In this document: piece after piece, positions 7,830-16,646 of the stretch
How positions within the stretch are numbered: the first letter of the stretch is position 1
Layout of the letters: every line of letters starts with the position of its first letter
NCBI GenBank assembly: GCA_012523465.1
Contig: JAAYIK010000005.1
Coordinates: 1-64,000, forward strand
Direction: 5' to 3'
Source: Lysobacteraceae bacterium
Lineage (GTDB): Bacteria > Pseudomonadota > Gammaproteobacteria > Nitrococcales > AK92
Length of the DNA stretch: 64,000 nucleotides
Notes under the pieces: generated by a model
The model's database searches: none
Told to the model about the DNA's origin: nothing
Seen by the model: the letters and a program-made list of their open reading frames with translations, nothing else
Position numbers and translations under genes: made by a program

Positions 7830-9814
7830 CGCGCTCCCTCCGCCTTGGCGGCCGCGACCGTCTTGGCTGGCGCGTCAGAGCGGGCAGCTGCCTGCTCCGG
7901 CGCCAGATCGACGACCCGCAGCTCGGTCTGGATCCGGGACTTGGTGCCGTCCTGGAAGGTGATGGTGGCATCCACCTTCACCAGCTCCTGGTCGTTGTAG
8001 ATGGCATCGATGATGTCGCCGTATTTCTCGCGGATGACCCCGCGGCGCACCTTGCGGGTTCGGGTCAGCTCGCCGTCATCGGGGTCCAGCTCCTTGTAGA
8101 GCAGCAGGAACTTGCGGATGCGCTGCCACTGCGGCAGCGTGCCGTTGACCTGCTCCACCTCGCGCTGGATGAGGTCGTACACCTGGGGCTGAGCCGACAG
8201 GTTGGTGTAGTTGGTGAAGGCGATGCTGCGCTGCTCGGCCCACTTGGCGACGATGCCGTAGCGGATGCAGACGATGGCTGCCAGATACGGCCGCTGGTCG
8301 CCAACGATGACGGCCTCGGCAATGAAAGGCGAGAACTTCAGCTTGTTCTCGATGTACTGCGGCGAGAAGCGCACCCCGGTGGAGGTGGTGGCCATGTCCT
8401 TGATACGGTCGATCACCACCAGATGGCCGTTGTCCGGCTTGATGTAGCCGGCATCCCCCGTGTACAGCCAGCCGTCGCGCAGGTCGGCGCGGGTCGCCTG
8501 CTCGTCGCGGTAGTAGCCGGCGAACATGCCGCTGGTGCGGGCGACGATCTCGCCGACACCGTGCTCGTCGGCGCCCTCGATGCGCACTTCGCTGTTGTCG
8601 AACGGCAGGCCGACGCTGTCAAAGTCGATGTCGCCGGGCCGGTGGATGGTGTAAGCGCCGCAGGCCTCGGTCTGGCCGTAGAGCTGGCGCAGCGGCACGC
8701 CCATGGCCAGGAAGAACTTGAAGGTCTCCGGCCCCAGCGCGGCGCCGCCGGTGGCGGCCGAGCGCAGGTAGGTGAAGCCCAGCCGATCCTTGAGAGCACG
8801 AAACAAGATCCAGTGCGCCAGCCGCGACGGCTTGCCCTCCCGCTCCATCTTCGCCATGCCCAGCTTCATGCCCAGATTGAACATGAACTGCTTGAAGGGG
8901 CTGGCTTCCATCATGCGCGCCTTGACGTCGGCGGCGATGGCTTCCCACACCCGCGGCGCCAGCAGCACGAAGTGCGGACCGATCTCGCGCAAGTCGCTCA
9001 TCTGCGTCTCGGGCTCTTCGACGAAGTTGACCGTGACCCGCGCCAGCAACGCCTGCGCCACCGCGTACACCTGCTCCATGATCCAAGGCAGCGGCAGCAC
9101 CGAGACGTAGTTGTCGCCCGGATACTTGGGATCGGCCCGCAGATAGGCCATGCAGTGATCGAGGAAGGCCTGCGACCGCAGCATGGCCAGCTTGGGATGC
9201 GAGGTGGTGCCAGAGGTGGTGATCAGCATGGCGACCGCATCGCCCTCCCCCTCCTCTACCAGGCGCCGGTACAGCCCCGGCTCCTGCCGGCCCAGCTCCT
9301 CGCCGCGGCGCAGCAGCTCCTCCTGGCTGATCAGCCTGGGGTCGTCGTATTTCCGCATGCCGCGCGGGTCGTGATAGATGATGTACTGGACGCTGGGGCA
9401 GTCGTTGACCACCTCCAAGACCTTGTCGGCCTGCTCCTCGTCCTCGCACATCACCACCTTGACGTCGGCATAGCTGATGAGATAACGCACTTCCTCGGCC
9501 AGCGAGTCCTGGTAGATGCCCAGGCTGAGCGCACCCAGCGCATGCGCGGCGATCTCGCACTGCACCCACTCCGGCCGGTTGCCGCCAATGATGCCGACCA
9601 CGTCGCCCTTGCCCACGCCGAGGGTGCGCAACCCCAGCGCAAACTGCGCCACCGCCGTCTCGTAGTCGCGCCAGGTGAACTCGTTCCAAATGCCGAACTC
9701 TTTCTCCCGCAGCGCGACCTCGTCGGGCCAGTTGGCGGCGTTGTACGCTAGCAGCTTGGGAAAGGTGTTGTGCCGCGTGATATCCGGGTACTCGGGCAAT
9801 TTCGCGTTCATCAC
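7826..9814 (-). CDS. Long-chain-type acyl-CoA synthetase (AMP-forming) embedded in ABC operon A
   Basis: A 662-residue adenylate-forming enzyme of the FadD15/long-chain acyl-CoA ligase type. Supporting motifs are GKGDVVGIIGGNRPEWV, LRQLYGQTEACG, DGWLYTGDAGYI, DRIKDMATTSTGVRFSPQYIE and the late TRKVRRGVIREKYGDII. The phosphate loop reads TTSGTTSHPKLAM (199-211): the lysine is kept, but TGxPKG is altered to TSHPKL. It is joined by 4-bp overlaps to livG before it and livH after it, so it is an integral part of the importer operon. The likely role is activating the imported carboxylate to its CoA ester as it enters the cell. Substrate class is inferred from family and context only. Confidence 0.88.
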   Translation of the reverse strand: MMNAKLPEYPDITRHNTFPKLLAYNAANWPDEVALREKEFGIWNEFTWRDYETAVAQFALGLRTLGVGKGDVVGIIGGNRPEWVQCEIAAHALGALSLGIYQDSLAEEVRYLISYADVKVVMCEDEEQADKVLEVVNDCPSVQYIIYHDPRGMRKYDDPRLISQEELLRRGEELGRQEPGLYRRLVEEGEGDAVAMLITTSGTTSHPKLAMLRSQAFLDHCMAYLRADPKYPGDNYVSVLPLPWIMEQVYAVAQALLARVTVNFVEEPETQMSDLREIGPHFVLLAPRVWEAIAADVKARMMEASPFKQFMFNLGMKLGMAKMEREGKPSRLAHWILFRALKDRLGFTYLRSAATGGAALGPETFKFFLAMGVPLRQLYGQTEACGAYTIHRPGDIDFDSVGLPFDNSEVRIEGADEHGVGEIVARTSGMFAGYYRDEQATRADLRDGWLYTGDAGYIKPDNGHLVVIDRIKDMATTSTGVRFSPQYIENKLKFSPFIAEAVIVGDQRPYLAAIVCIRYGIVAKWAEQRSIAFTNYTNLSAQPQVYDLIQREVEQVNGTLPQWQRIRKFLLLYKELDPDDGELTRTRKVRRGVIREKYGDIIDAIYNDQELVKVDATITFQDGTKSRIQTELRVVDLAPEQAAARSDAPAKTVAAAKAEGAR

Positions 9815-10623
9815 GCCACCGTGCTCTGCTCTTCTGCCAGGGCCATCTCGTCGCCCAGATAGGCCGCCCGCACCCGCGGATCAGCCATGACCTCCTCGGG
9901 CCGCCCCTCTACGATCTTGGCGCCGAAATCCAGCACCGCGACCCGGTGTGAAATGTCCATGACCACGCCCATGTCGTGCTCGATCATGACGATGGTCATG
10001 CCCCACTCCTCGTTGAGGTCGAGGATGTAGCGGGCCATTTCCTCCTTTTCCTCATGGTTCATGCCCGCCATGGGTTCGTCCAGCAGCAGCAGCTGCGGTC
10101 GCAGCGCCACGGCGCGGGCCAGCTCCACCCGCTTGCGCAGGCCGTACGACAGTGTCCCCGCGATCGCCTTGCGGATGTGGGAGATCTCCAGGAAATCGAT
10201 GATGTCCTCGACCTCGCGACGATGCTCCAGCTCTTCCTTCTGCGCCCCGAGCCAGTACAGCGCGCCGGTGAGGAAGTTGTTCCGCAGCAGGTGATGGCGC
10301 CCCACCAGGATGTTGTCGAGCACGGTCATGTGGCTATAGAGCGCCAGGTTCTGGAAGGTCCGCCCAATGCCGGCCGCGCAGCGCTTGTTGGGCTTGTCGC
10401 GAGTGATGTCCTGGCCGCGGAAGATGATGCTGCCCTGCTGCGGCCGGTAGCGCCCGGAGATGCAGTTGAGCAGTGAGGTCTTGCCGGCGCCGTTGGGACC
10501 GATAATGGAAAAGATCTCGTTCTTGAGAACCTCGAGGCTGACCCCGCGCAGCGCCTGCACGCCACCAAAGGCCAGGGTGAGATTCCGCACCTCGAGCAGT
10601 ACTTCGCCGTCTTCCTGAGCCAT
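9811..10623 (-). CDS. livG: Branched-chain-type ABC transporter ATP-binding protein LivG (operon A)
   Basis: A 270-residue LivG-type ATPase and first gene of operon A. Walker A is GPNGAGKTS (42-50), the signature-like segment is LSYGLRKRVELARA, Walker B is LLLLDEPMAGMN, and MIEHDMGVVMDISHRV carries the switch histidine. The start at 10623 (MAQEDGEVLLEVRNLTLAFG) was chosen because homology begins there. The same frame stays open to 10977 but encodes low-complexity arginine-rich sequence that overlaps the promoter. It overlaps the ligase start by 4 bp. The tail after AAYLGDEMA is typical of LivG. Confidence 0.92.
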   Translation of the reverse strand: MAQEDGEVLLEVRNLTLAFGGVQALRGVSLEVLKNEIFSIIGPNGAGKTSLLNCISGRYRPQQGSIIFRGQDITRDKPNKRCAAGIGRTFQNLALYSHMTVLDNILVGRHHLLRNNFLTGALYWLGAQKEELEHRREVEDIIDFLEISHIRKAIAGTLSYGLRKRVELARAVALRPQLLLLDEPMAGMNHEEKEEMARYILDLNEEWGMTIVMIEHDMGVVMDISHRVAVLDFGAKIVEGRPEEVMADPRVRAAYLGDEMALAEEQSTVA

Positions 10624-10921
10624 GCCAGTCCCCTCTTTCCGTGGGTCAGTGGCCCGGCCAGGCACCAGGCCCGGCCGCTTGCAGGACGGAGGACGGCAGG
10701 CAAGCGGGACAAGGCGTCGAGAAAGGCTGCTGACGGTCGCCCGGCAACGGCTGGGCGCACAGCGCCTGCTTCGAGCTTCACCCCAGACTGCCCGTGGATG
10801 CCCCGGCCGTACCGGCCCGGAACTCCTCCTCCGTTTCCTCCCCAAAACTGCCTTTTCGGCAGTCGACCGAGCCGGGGCGGTTTGTTCTCTTCGGCTCGCC
10901 CTCTCGCCGGTCGCTTCCTGA
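10624..10921 (-). other. Long 5' leader of operon A
   Basis: About 290 nt separate the predicted operon A promoter from the livG start codon. No convincing gene is encoded; the open frame here is only an upstream extension of livG rich in Arg, Ser and Pro. No classical riboswitch consensus was recognised and no strong hairpin was picked out by eye. It may be an untranslated regulatory leader, or a second promoter nearer the gene may have been missed. Confidence 0.4.
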
Positions 10922-10950
10922 AAGCTACGTTTACGTAAAGGTAAAGTCAA
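10922..10950 (-). promoter_or_regulatory. Operon A promoter with MerR/LiuR-type operator (site B)
   Basis: On the minus strand: -35-like TTGACT (10945-10950), a 17-bp spacer and -10-like TAGCTT (10922-10927). The 15-mer TTTACGTAAACGTAG (minus strand of 10925-10939) spans the spacer and the -10 edge. Geometry and core sequence match site A before mmsA. The element lies ~155 bp downstream of the merR stop codon on the same strand, so operon A has its own regulated promoter rather than relying on read-through from merR. Confidence 0.7.
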
Positions 10951-11104
10951 CCTTCCGCTGTGCGGAAATGTATTCATCGACTCTCAAGCTGTCGCATAGT
11001 TGAAAATAATGGAAAAGTCGACCTGTTGCCTCCCGTGCCGCGATCGTAAAGCCAAGCCCACGCAGAAGAGCTTGGTTTTTCCCTAGCGAGCAGCGATGAT
11101 TTAC

Positions 11105-11530
11105 TCACTCCAGCTTGGCTTTGCGCCTTGCTGCCAGAATGGCGCGACAGCGCTCTGCCGATTCTTCCAGCTCGCTCAGCACAGTCTTCAGATCATGCAG
11201 CTGGCGCAACAGCACGGCGCGCTTTTCTTCCAGAATCGCCAGATAGCGCTCCAGCTGGCGTTCCTCGCCGCGGGCCTGATCGTAGAGGTCGAAAACTTCG
11301 GCAATTTCCGCAAGGCTCATGCCGATTCGCCGCCCGCGCAGAGTCAACATGAGGCGGGTTCGGTCGCGCCGGCTATAGATCCGCCGCTGGCCTTCGCGAC
11401 GCGGCGCCAGCAGGCCGCAGCTTTCGTAGAACCGGATGGCCCGCGGCGTCACCTGGAACTCCCTGGCCAACTCGCTGATGGTATAGGTCTTCTGCGATTT
11501 TTCGCTGGCCTCAGCCTTGCCGTCACGCAT
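11105..11530 (-). CDS. MerR-family transcriptional regulator, LiuR-like
   Basis: A 141-residue regulator. The N-terminal winged helix is YTISELAREFQVTPRAIRFY followed by ESCGLLAPRREGQRRIYS, and then the MerR wing/hinge RRIGMSLAEIAEVFDLYD. A C-terminal coiled-coil dimerisation helix (about 80-135) lacks the metal-binding cysteines of MerR/CueR types. This layout matches LiuR, the MerR-family regulator of branched-chain amino acid and related acyl-CoA catabolism. It is placed between the two divergent importer operons, and its own start is 24 bp from a copy of the shared operator, which suggests autoregulation. The ligand is unknown; for LiuR-type proteins an acyl-CoA intermediate is the reasonable guess. 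Confidence 0.85.
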   Translation of the reverse strand: MRDGKAEASEKSQKTYTISELAREFQVTPRAIRFYESCGLLAPRREGQRRIYSRRDRTRLMLTLRGRRIGMSLAEIAEVFDLYDQARGEERQLERYLAILEEKRAVLLRQLHDLKTVLSELEESAERCRAILAARRKAKLE

Positions 11531-11553
11531 AGCAAGCTAGTCCCCGCATATCC

Positions 11554-11568
11554 TTTACGTAAACGTTA
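11554..11568. promoter_or_regulatory. LiuR-type operator (site C) at the merR/operon B divergence
   Basis: TTTACGTAAACGTTA, the same 15-mer core as sites A and B, lies 24 bp upstream of the merR start codon and about 70 bp before the predicted operon B promoter. No clear -35/-10 pair frames it, so it could repress or autoregulate merR, influence operon B, or both. Confidence 0.6.
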
Positions 11569-11639
11569 GCATCCAGCAACCAGCCAAGAAGGGCAAAGGC
11601 CCTCCGCGTCCGGGGCCAGGACCAGCGCCATGGTCCGGC

Positions 11640-11667
11640 TTGACAAGGGAAAGGCATGGTCTATCTT
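11640..11667 (+). promoter_or_regulatory. Candidate sigma-70 promoter of operon B
   Basis: A perfect -35 hexamer TTGACA (11640-11645), a 16-bp spacer and -10-like TATCTT (11662-11667) precede the operon B livG start by about 160 bp. The region from here to the GTG at 11828 shows no other gene. Confidence 0.5.
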
Positions 11668-11827
11668 GAAATCAGCAATTGATAAAACAGGATTCCTGCC
11701 GCGTTGCTCGGCGCAAAAAGTCAGCACGTGCATGCAGCAGCAGGATTCTGCGCAATTGAAGGCAAGACATTGGCTGTTGGATTCGCCTAAAGAAAGGGAA
11801 TTCCAGCCCTGGAACGTTGGGGGTTGC

Positions 11828-12640
11828 GTGAAAATTCTTGAAGCCGTCAACGTTCACCTGTCGTTCGGTGGAGTTGCTGCCCTGCGGGACATCAGTTTTT
11901 CTGTACCGGAGGACTCCATTACGACGGTGATCGGTCCAAATGGCGCCGGCAAGACCTCGCTTTTCAACTGTATTTCTGGTTTCTATCGGCCGCAGCAAGG
12001 CAGCATTTTCTTTCGTGGCCAGGACATCAGCCGCCTCAAGCCGCCGGCGCGGGCAGCGCTGGGCCTGGCCCGCACCTTCCAGAACATCGCCCTGTTCCGC
12101 GGCATGACGGTGCTCGACAACATCAAGCTGGGCGCCCACGTGCACACCAAGACCGGGCTGCTCGGTGCCCTGGCCTACCTCGGTCCGGCACGGCGCGAGG
12201 AGATGGCACTGCGGGAGGAGGTGGAGCGGCGCATCATCGACTTTCTCGAGATCGACCACATCCGCCGCCAGCCGGTGGCGAGCCTGCCCTACGGGCTGCA
12301 GAAGCGGGTGGAGCTGGCGCGGGCGCTGGCCATGCGGCCGCAGCTGCTCATGCTGGACGAGCCGGTCGCGGGCATGAACCGCGAGGAAAAGGAGGACATG
12401 GCCCGCTTCATCCTCGACATCAAGGAAGAATGGGGCGTTACCGTGCTCATGGTCGAGCACGACATGAGCATGGTGATGGACATCTCCGACCACGTGGTGG
12501 TGCTCAACTTCGGCCAGGTCATCGCCTCCGGGCTGCCGCAGGAGGTGCAAAAGAACCCGGCGGTGATCGAAGCCTACCTGGGCGACGGCGACATCGCCAC
12601 CCTGCGCCGGCGGCTCAACGCAAACACCGAGGCGGCCTGA
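11828..12640 (+). CDS. livG: Branched-chain-type ABC transporter ATP-binding protein LivG (operon B)
   Basis: A 270-residue LivG-type ATPase. Walker A is GPNGAGKTS (36-44), the signature-like segment is LPYGLQKRVELARALA, and Walker B is LLMLDEPVAGMN with VEHDMSMVMDISDHVV. The GTG start at 11828 was chosen because homology begins at KILEAVNVHLSFGG; the frame extends upstream to 11630 with non-homologous sequence. Its ribosome-binding site is weak. It is the first of six tightly packed genes and abuts livH directly. It is a paralogue of the operon A LivG and its partner is the LivF encoded downstream. Confidence 0.92.
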   Translation: MKILEAVNVHLSFGGVAALRDISFSVPEDSITTVIGPNGAGKTSLFNCISGFYRPQQGSIFFRGQDISRLKPPARAALGLARTFQNIALFRGMTVLDNIKLGAHVHTKTGLLGALAYLGPARREEMALREEVERRIIDFLEIDHIRRQPVASLPYGLQKRVELARALAMRPQLLMLDEPVAGMNREEKEDMARFILDIKEEWGVTVLMVEHDMSMVMDISDHVVVLNFGQVIASGLPQEVQKNPAVIEAYLGDGDIATLRRRLNANTEAA

Positions 12641-13519
12641 ATGGACTGGTTGTTCTTTGCCGAAGTCAGCCTTGCCGGCCTGGCCACCGGCGGCTTGTAC
12701 GCCCTGATCGCGCTCGGCTTCGTGATCATCTACAAAGCCACCCGGGTCATCAATTTCGCCATTGGCGAAATCATGATGTTCGCCGCCTATTTGTTCCTCA
12801 GCTTCGCCGGCGGCATGCAACTGCCGCCCCTTATCGCCCTGCCGTTGGCGGTGCTGGGTGGCACCATTCTTGGCGGCGTGGTCGAGAAAGTGATGATCCG
12901 GCCGATGCTGGGGGAATCGCCCATCTCGGTGGTAATGGTGACCATCGGCCTGGCCAGCATTCTGGTCGGAATGGCGGAAATCATCTGGACCGCCGACCCG
13001 CAGCTGCTGCCGGAATTCCTGCCGCGCGACCCGGTGTTCCTGGGCGAGATCTACCTGGCGCCGAAGATCGCCTACGGCTTCCTGATCGGCGCCACGGTGC
13101 TGGTGCTCTACCTGCTCTACTTCCGCTTCTCGCGCGGCGGCGTGGCGCTGCGCGCCACCGCCTCCGACCAGGCGGCGGCCTACTCCATGGGCATCAACGT
13201 GCGGCGGGTGTTCAACCTGGCCTGGGTGTTCGGCTCGCTGGCGGCGTCGCTGGCCGGCATCCTGGTCTCCGCCACTGGCGGCCTGAGTCCGCAATCGGGA
13301 GCGATCGGGCTCTCGGTGCTGGTGATCGTCATCGTCGGCGGACTCGACAGCATCCTCGGCGCCCTGATCGCGGGGCTGTTCGTCGGCTGGCTGGAGACAG
13401 TAGCGGGCGCCTTCTTCGGCGGCGAGTACCGGATGCTCGCCACCTTCAGCGTGCTGGCGCTGATCCTGATCATCCGCCCCTACGGACTGTTCGGCACCCA
13501 CGAGATCGAGAGGCTGTAA
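12641..13519 (+). CDS. livH: Branched-chain-type ABC transporter permease LivH (operon B)
   Basis: A 292-residue permease with LivH features: ATGGLYALIALGFVIIYKAT, VINFAIGEIMMFAAY, RGGVALRATASDQAAAYSMG, GGLDSILGALIAGLFVGWLE and the ending LILIIRPYGLFGTHEIERL. There is no gap to livG before it or livM after it, consistent with translational coupling. It forms the inner-membrane channel of importer B with LivM. Sequence differs substantially from the operon A LivH, so this is an old paralogue, not a recent duplication. Confidence 0.93.
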   Translation: MDWLFFAEVSLAGLATGGLYALIALGFVIIYKATRVINFAIGEIMMFAAYLFLSFAGGMQLPPLIALPLAVLGGTILGGVVEKVMIRPMLGESPISVVMVTIGLASILVGMAEIIWTADPQLLPEFLPRDPVFLGEIYLAPKIAYGFLIGATVLVLYLLYFRFSRGGVALRATASDQAAAYSMGINVRRVFNLAWVFGSLAASLAGILVSATGGLSPQSGAIGLSVLVIVIVGGLDSILGALIAGLFVGWLETVAGAFFGGEYRMLATFSVLALILIIRPYGLFGTHEIERL

Positions 13520-14563
13520 GTGCGCATCGGTGACGCCAAGCAAAGCTACGCAGCGGACGAGGCGCTGTGGACCTCGACCACGCAGCAGGTCTGGTTCGGG
13601 CTGTTGCTGCTCTCCCTACTGCTGTTTCCCTTTTTCGCCTCGCCGTACCTGCTGTACCTGGCCTGCCTGGTCGGCATCGCCGTCATCAGCGCCACCGGGC
13701 TCAACATCTTGACCGGTTTCACCGGGCTGATCTCGCTAGGCCAGGCCGGCTTCATGGGCGTAGGCGGCTACACGGTGGCTTGGCTGTCGCTGCACACCTC
13801 CCTGCCCTTCCCCATCGCCCTGCTGGCCGCCGGCCTGCTCAGCGCCGCCATCGGCATGGTGATCGGGCTGCCATCGCTGCGGATTAAGGGCCTGTATCTG
13901 GCCATCGCCACCCTGGCGGCCAGCGTGTTCCTGCATTTCGTGTTCGTCGAGTGGGCCTCGGTGACCGGCGGCATGGCCGGGCTGAGCCTGCGGTCGGCGC
14001 AGCTGTTCGGCCTCACGTTCCACAACGACTTCCGCATGTACTTCATGATCATGCCGTTGGCGGTGCTGATGCTGCTGGCCGCCCGCAACATCTTCCGCAC
14101 CCGCATCGGCCGCGCCTTCATCGCCATCCGCGACCGCGATATCTCGGCGGAGATCCTCGGCATCCCGCTGCTCAGGTACAAGCTGCTGTCGTTCGCCCTA
14201 AGCTCGTTCTACGCTGGGGTCGCCGGCGGCCTGTTCGCCTATTTCTATCGGGTGGTGACGCCAGAGAGCTTCCCGCTGTCCATGTCCATCTTTTATCTCG
14301 CGGCCATCATCGTCGGCGGCATGGGCAGCATCCTGGGCGGGGTGCTGGGAGCAATTTTCATGACGCTGGTGCCGGAAGGGCTCAAGCTGCTGACCACCGC
14401 GATCACGCCGATCTATCCGCAGGCGCCGGTGTTCATGTCGCCGCTGCTGGGGGTGGTGTTCGGGGTGCTGATCGTCGGCTTCCTGATTTTCGAGCCCAAC
14501 GGGCTGGCCGAGGTCTGGCGGCGCATCCGCCGGTTCTTCCATCTGTGGCCGTTCCGAACCTAA
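13520..14563 (+). CDS. livM: Branched-chain-type ABC transporter permease LivM (operon B)
   Basis: A 347-residue permease. LivM landmarks are ATGLNILTGFTGLISLGQAG, LPSLRIKGLYLAIATLAAS, the EAA-like ISAEILGIPLLRYKLL, SSFYAGVAGGLFAYFYRVV and GGMGSILGGVLGAIF. It starts with GTG immediately after the livH stop codon. A 47-bp gap, containing the AGGAGGAG ribosome-binding site of the next gene, separates it from the binding protein gene. Confidence 0.92.
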   Translation: MRIGDAKQSYAADEALWTSTTQQVWFGLLLLSLLLFPFFASPYLLYLACLVGIAVISATGLNILTGFTGLISLGQAGFMGVGGYTVAWLSLHTSLPFPIALLAAGLLSAAIGMVIGLPSLRIKGLYLAIATLAASVFLHFVFVEWASVTGGMAGLSLRSAQLFGLTFHNDFRMYFMIMPLAVLMLLAARNIFRTRIGRAFIAIRDRDISAEILGIPLLRYKLLSFALSSFYAGVAGGLFAYFYRVVTPESFPLSMSIFYLAAIIVGGMGSILGGVLGAIFMTLVPEGLKLLTTAITPIYPQAPVFMSPLLGVVFGVLIVGFLIFEPNGLAEVWRRIRRFFHLWPFRT

Positions 14564-14610
14564 CTGCCAGGCTTGACAACCACATGACAACCACACGAGG
14601 AGGAGAGACG

Positions 14611-15828
14611 ATGTTGGAGCGCATCCACAAGCAGGGACGGCGGCTGGTCACGGCCGCAGGCCTGGCCCTGGCCGTCGCCATCGGCGGCACCGCCGCGGCA
14701 CAAGGCGAAAGCAAGGAACCCATCGTCTTCGGCGGCTCCATTCCACTCACCGGCGTGTTCGCCTTCGCCGGCATCCATATCCACGCGGGCCTGAGCGACT
14801 ACGTCGACTGGATCAACAGCCAGGGCGGGATCAACGGCCGCCCGGTGCAGTACGTGATGGAGGACACGGGCTACCTGGTGGACCGCTCGGTGGCCACCTA
14901 CAAGAAGCTGAGCGGCCGGCACAGGATCTGCTGCTACTACGGCGACAGCACTGGCTTCATGCAAGCCATCGCCGCCGACCTTAACAACGCCAAGAACATG
15001 ATCATGAGCGGTGCCTCGTTCGCCACTGCCCTCACTCGGGTGGACAAGCATCCCTTCCAGTTCATCCCGGGGCCGAGCTACAGCCAGATGTTCGCCATCA
15101 TCCTGGAGTACATCGCTGCCGAGGCCAATAAGGAAGGCAAGAAGGCCACCGTCGCCTTCGTCTACAGCGACACCGAGTTCGGACGCGACCCCATCGAGAG
15201 CAGTCGCGCCTACGCCCGGAACCTGGGCATCGACGTGGTCGAGGAGATCATGACCAAGCCGGGCAGCGTTGACGTCTCGGCCGAGGTCATCAAGCTGCGC
15301 CGCAAGCGGCCCGACTACGTGATCTTCCACGGCTACGTGCTGTCGCCCATCAACGAGTTCATGGTGCAGATGCGCCAGATGGGCCTGAACACCAAGTTCA
15401 TGGGCACCTTCTGGACCATGGACCGCCTCATCATCGACAAGATGGGCAAGGACGCCGACGGCTTCATGGGCGTGATGCCCTACAACTACTTCGGCGAGGA
15501 CGAGGACGGACCGATGTACCGGGTCATGCATGAGCAGGCCAGGAAGAGCGATCCCAACCAGGCCTATCGGCCCACGCCTTACGTCCAGGGCTGGTTCAAC
15601 GCCATGGTCTGGACGGAGGTGGTGAAGCGCACCCTGGACGCTGGCAAGCCGCTGACCGGCGAGAACCTCAAGGAGGCGCTGGATTCGATCAAGGATTGGG
15701 ATACCGGCGGCATCATCGGCGTGCCGGTGACGGTCAAGGACAATTCCTTCCCGGTCGGGCGGATCTACCGGGTCAATGCCGCCGCCGGACGCTTCGAGCC
15801 GGTGTCCGACTGGATCCACCTCGACTGA
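14611..15828 (+). CDS. Periplasmic substrate-binding protein of branched-chain-type ABC importer B
   Basis: A 405-residue Peripla_BP_6 protein. The signal peptide has a basic start (LERIHKQGRRLV), hydrophobic TAAGLALAVAIGG and cleavage near TAAAQG. The mature protein begins PIVFGGSIPLTGVFAFAG and has WINSQGGINGRPV. The ATG at 14611 is preceded by a strong AGGAGGAG. The region YLVDRSVATYKKLSG and ICCYYGDSTGF differ from the operon A protein, so a different ligand is likely. It delivers substrate to LivHM of operon B. Confidence 0.9.
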   Translation: MLERIHKQGRRLVTAAGLALAVAIGGTAAAQGESKEPIVFGGSIPLTGVFAFAGIHIHAGLSDYVDWINSQGGINGRPVQYVMEDTGYLVDRSVATYKKLSGRHRICCYYGDSTGFMQAIAADLNNAKNMIMSGASFATALTRVDKHPFQFIPGPSYSQMFAIILEYIAAEANKEGKKATVAFVYSDTEFGRDPIESSRAYARNLGIDVVEEIMTKPGSVDVSAEVIKLRRKRPDYVIFHGYVLSPINEFMVQMRQMGLNTKFMGTFWTMDRLIIDKMGKDADGFMGVMPYNYFGEDEDGPMYRVMHEQARKSDPNQAYRPTPYVQGWFNAMVWTEVVKRTLDAGKPLTGENLKEALDSIKDWDTGGIIGVPVTVKDNSFPVGRIYRVNAAAGRFEPVSDWIHLD

Positions 15829-15836
15829 GCCGTGAC

Positions 15837-16642
<806 letters not shown>

Positions 16643-16646
<4 letters not shown>

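Noticed and set aside
8423..9751. 440-codon open frame antisense to the operon A ligase
   Set aside because: No recognisable motifs; opposite strand carries an unmistakable AMP-forming ligase.
11672..13543. Long open frame (about 620 codons) antisense to livG-livH of operon B
   Set aside because: It is rich in Gln, His, Asp and Gly with no domain similarity, a normal artefact of GC-rich coding DNA; the sense strand encodes clear ABC transporter proteins.
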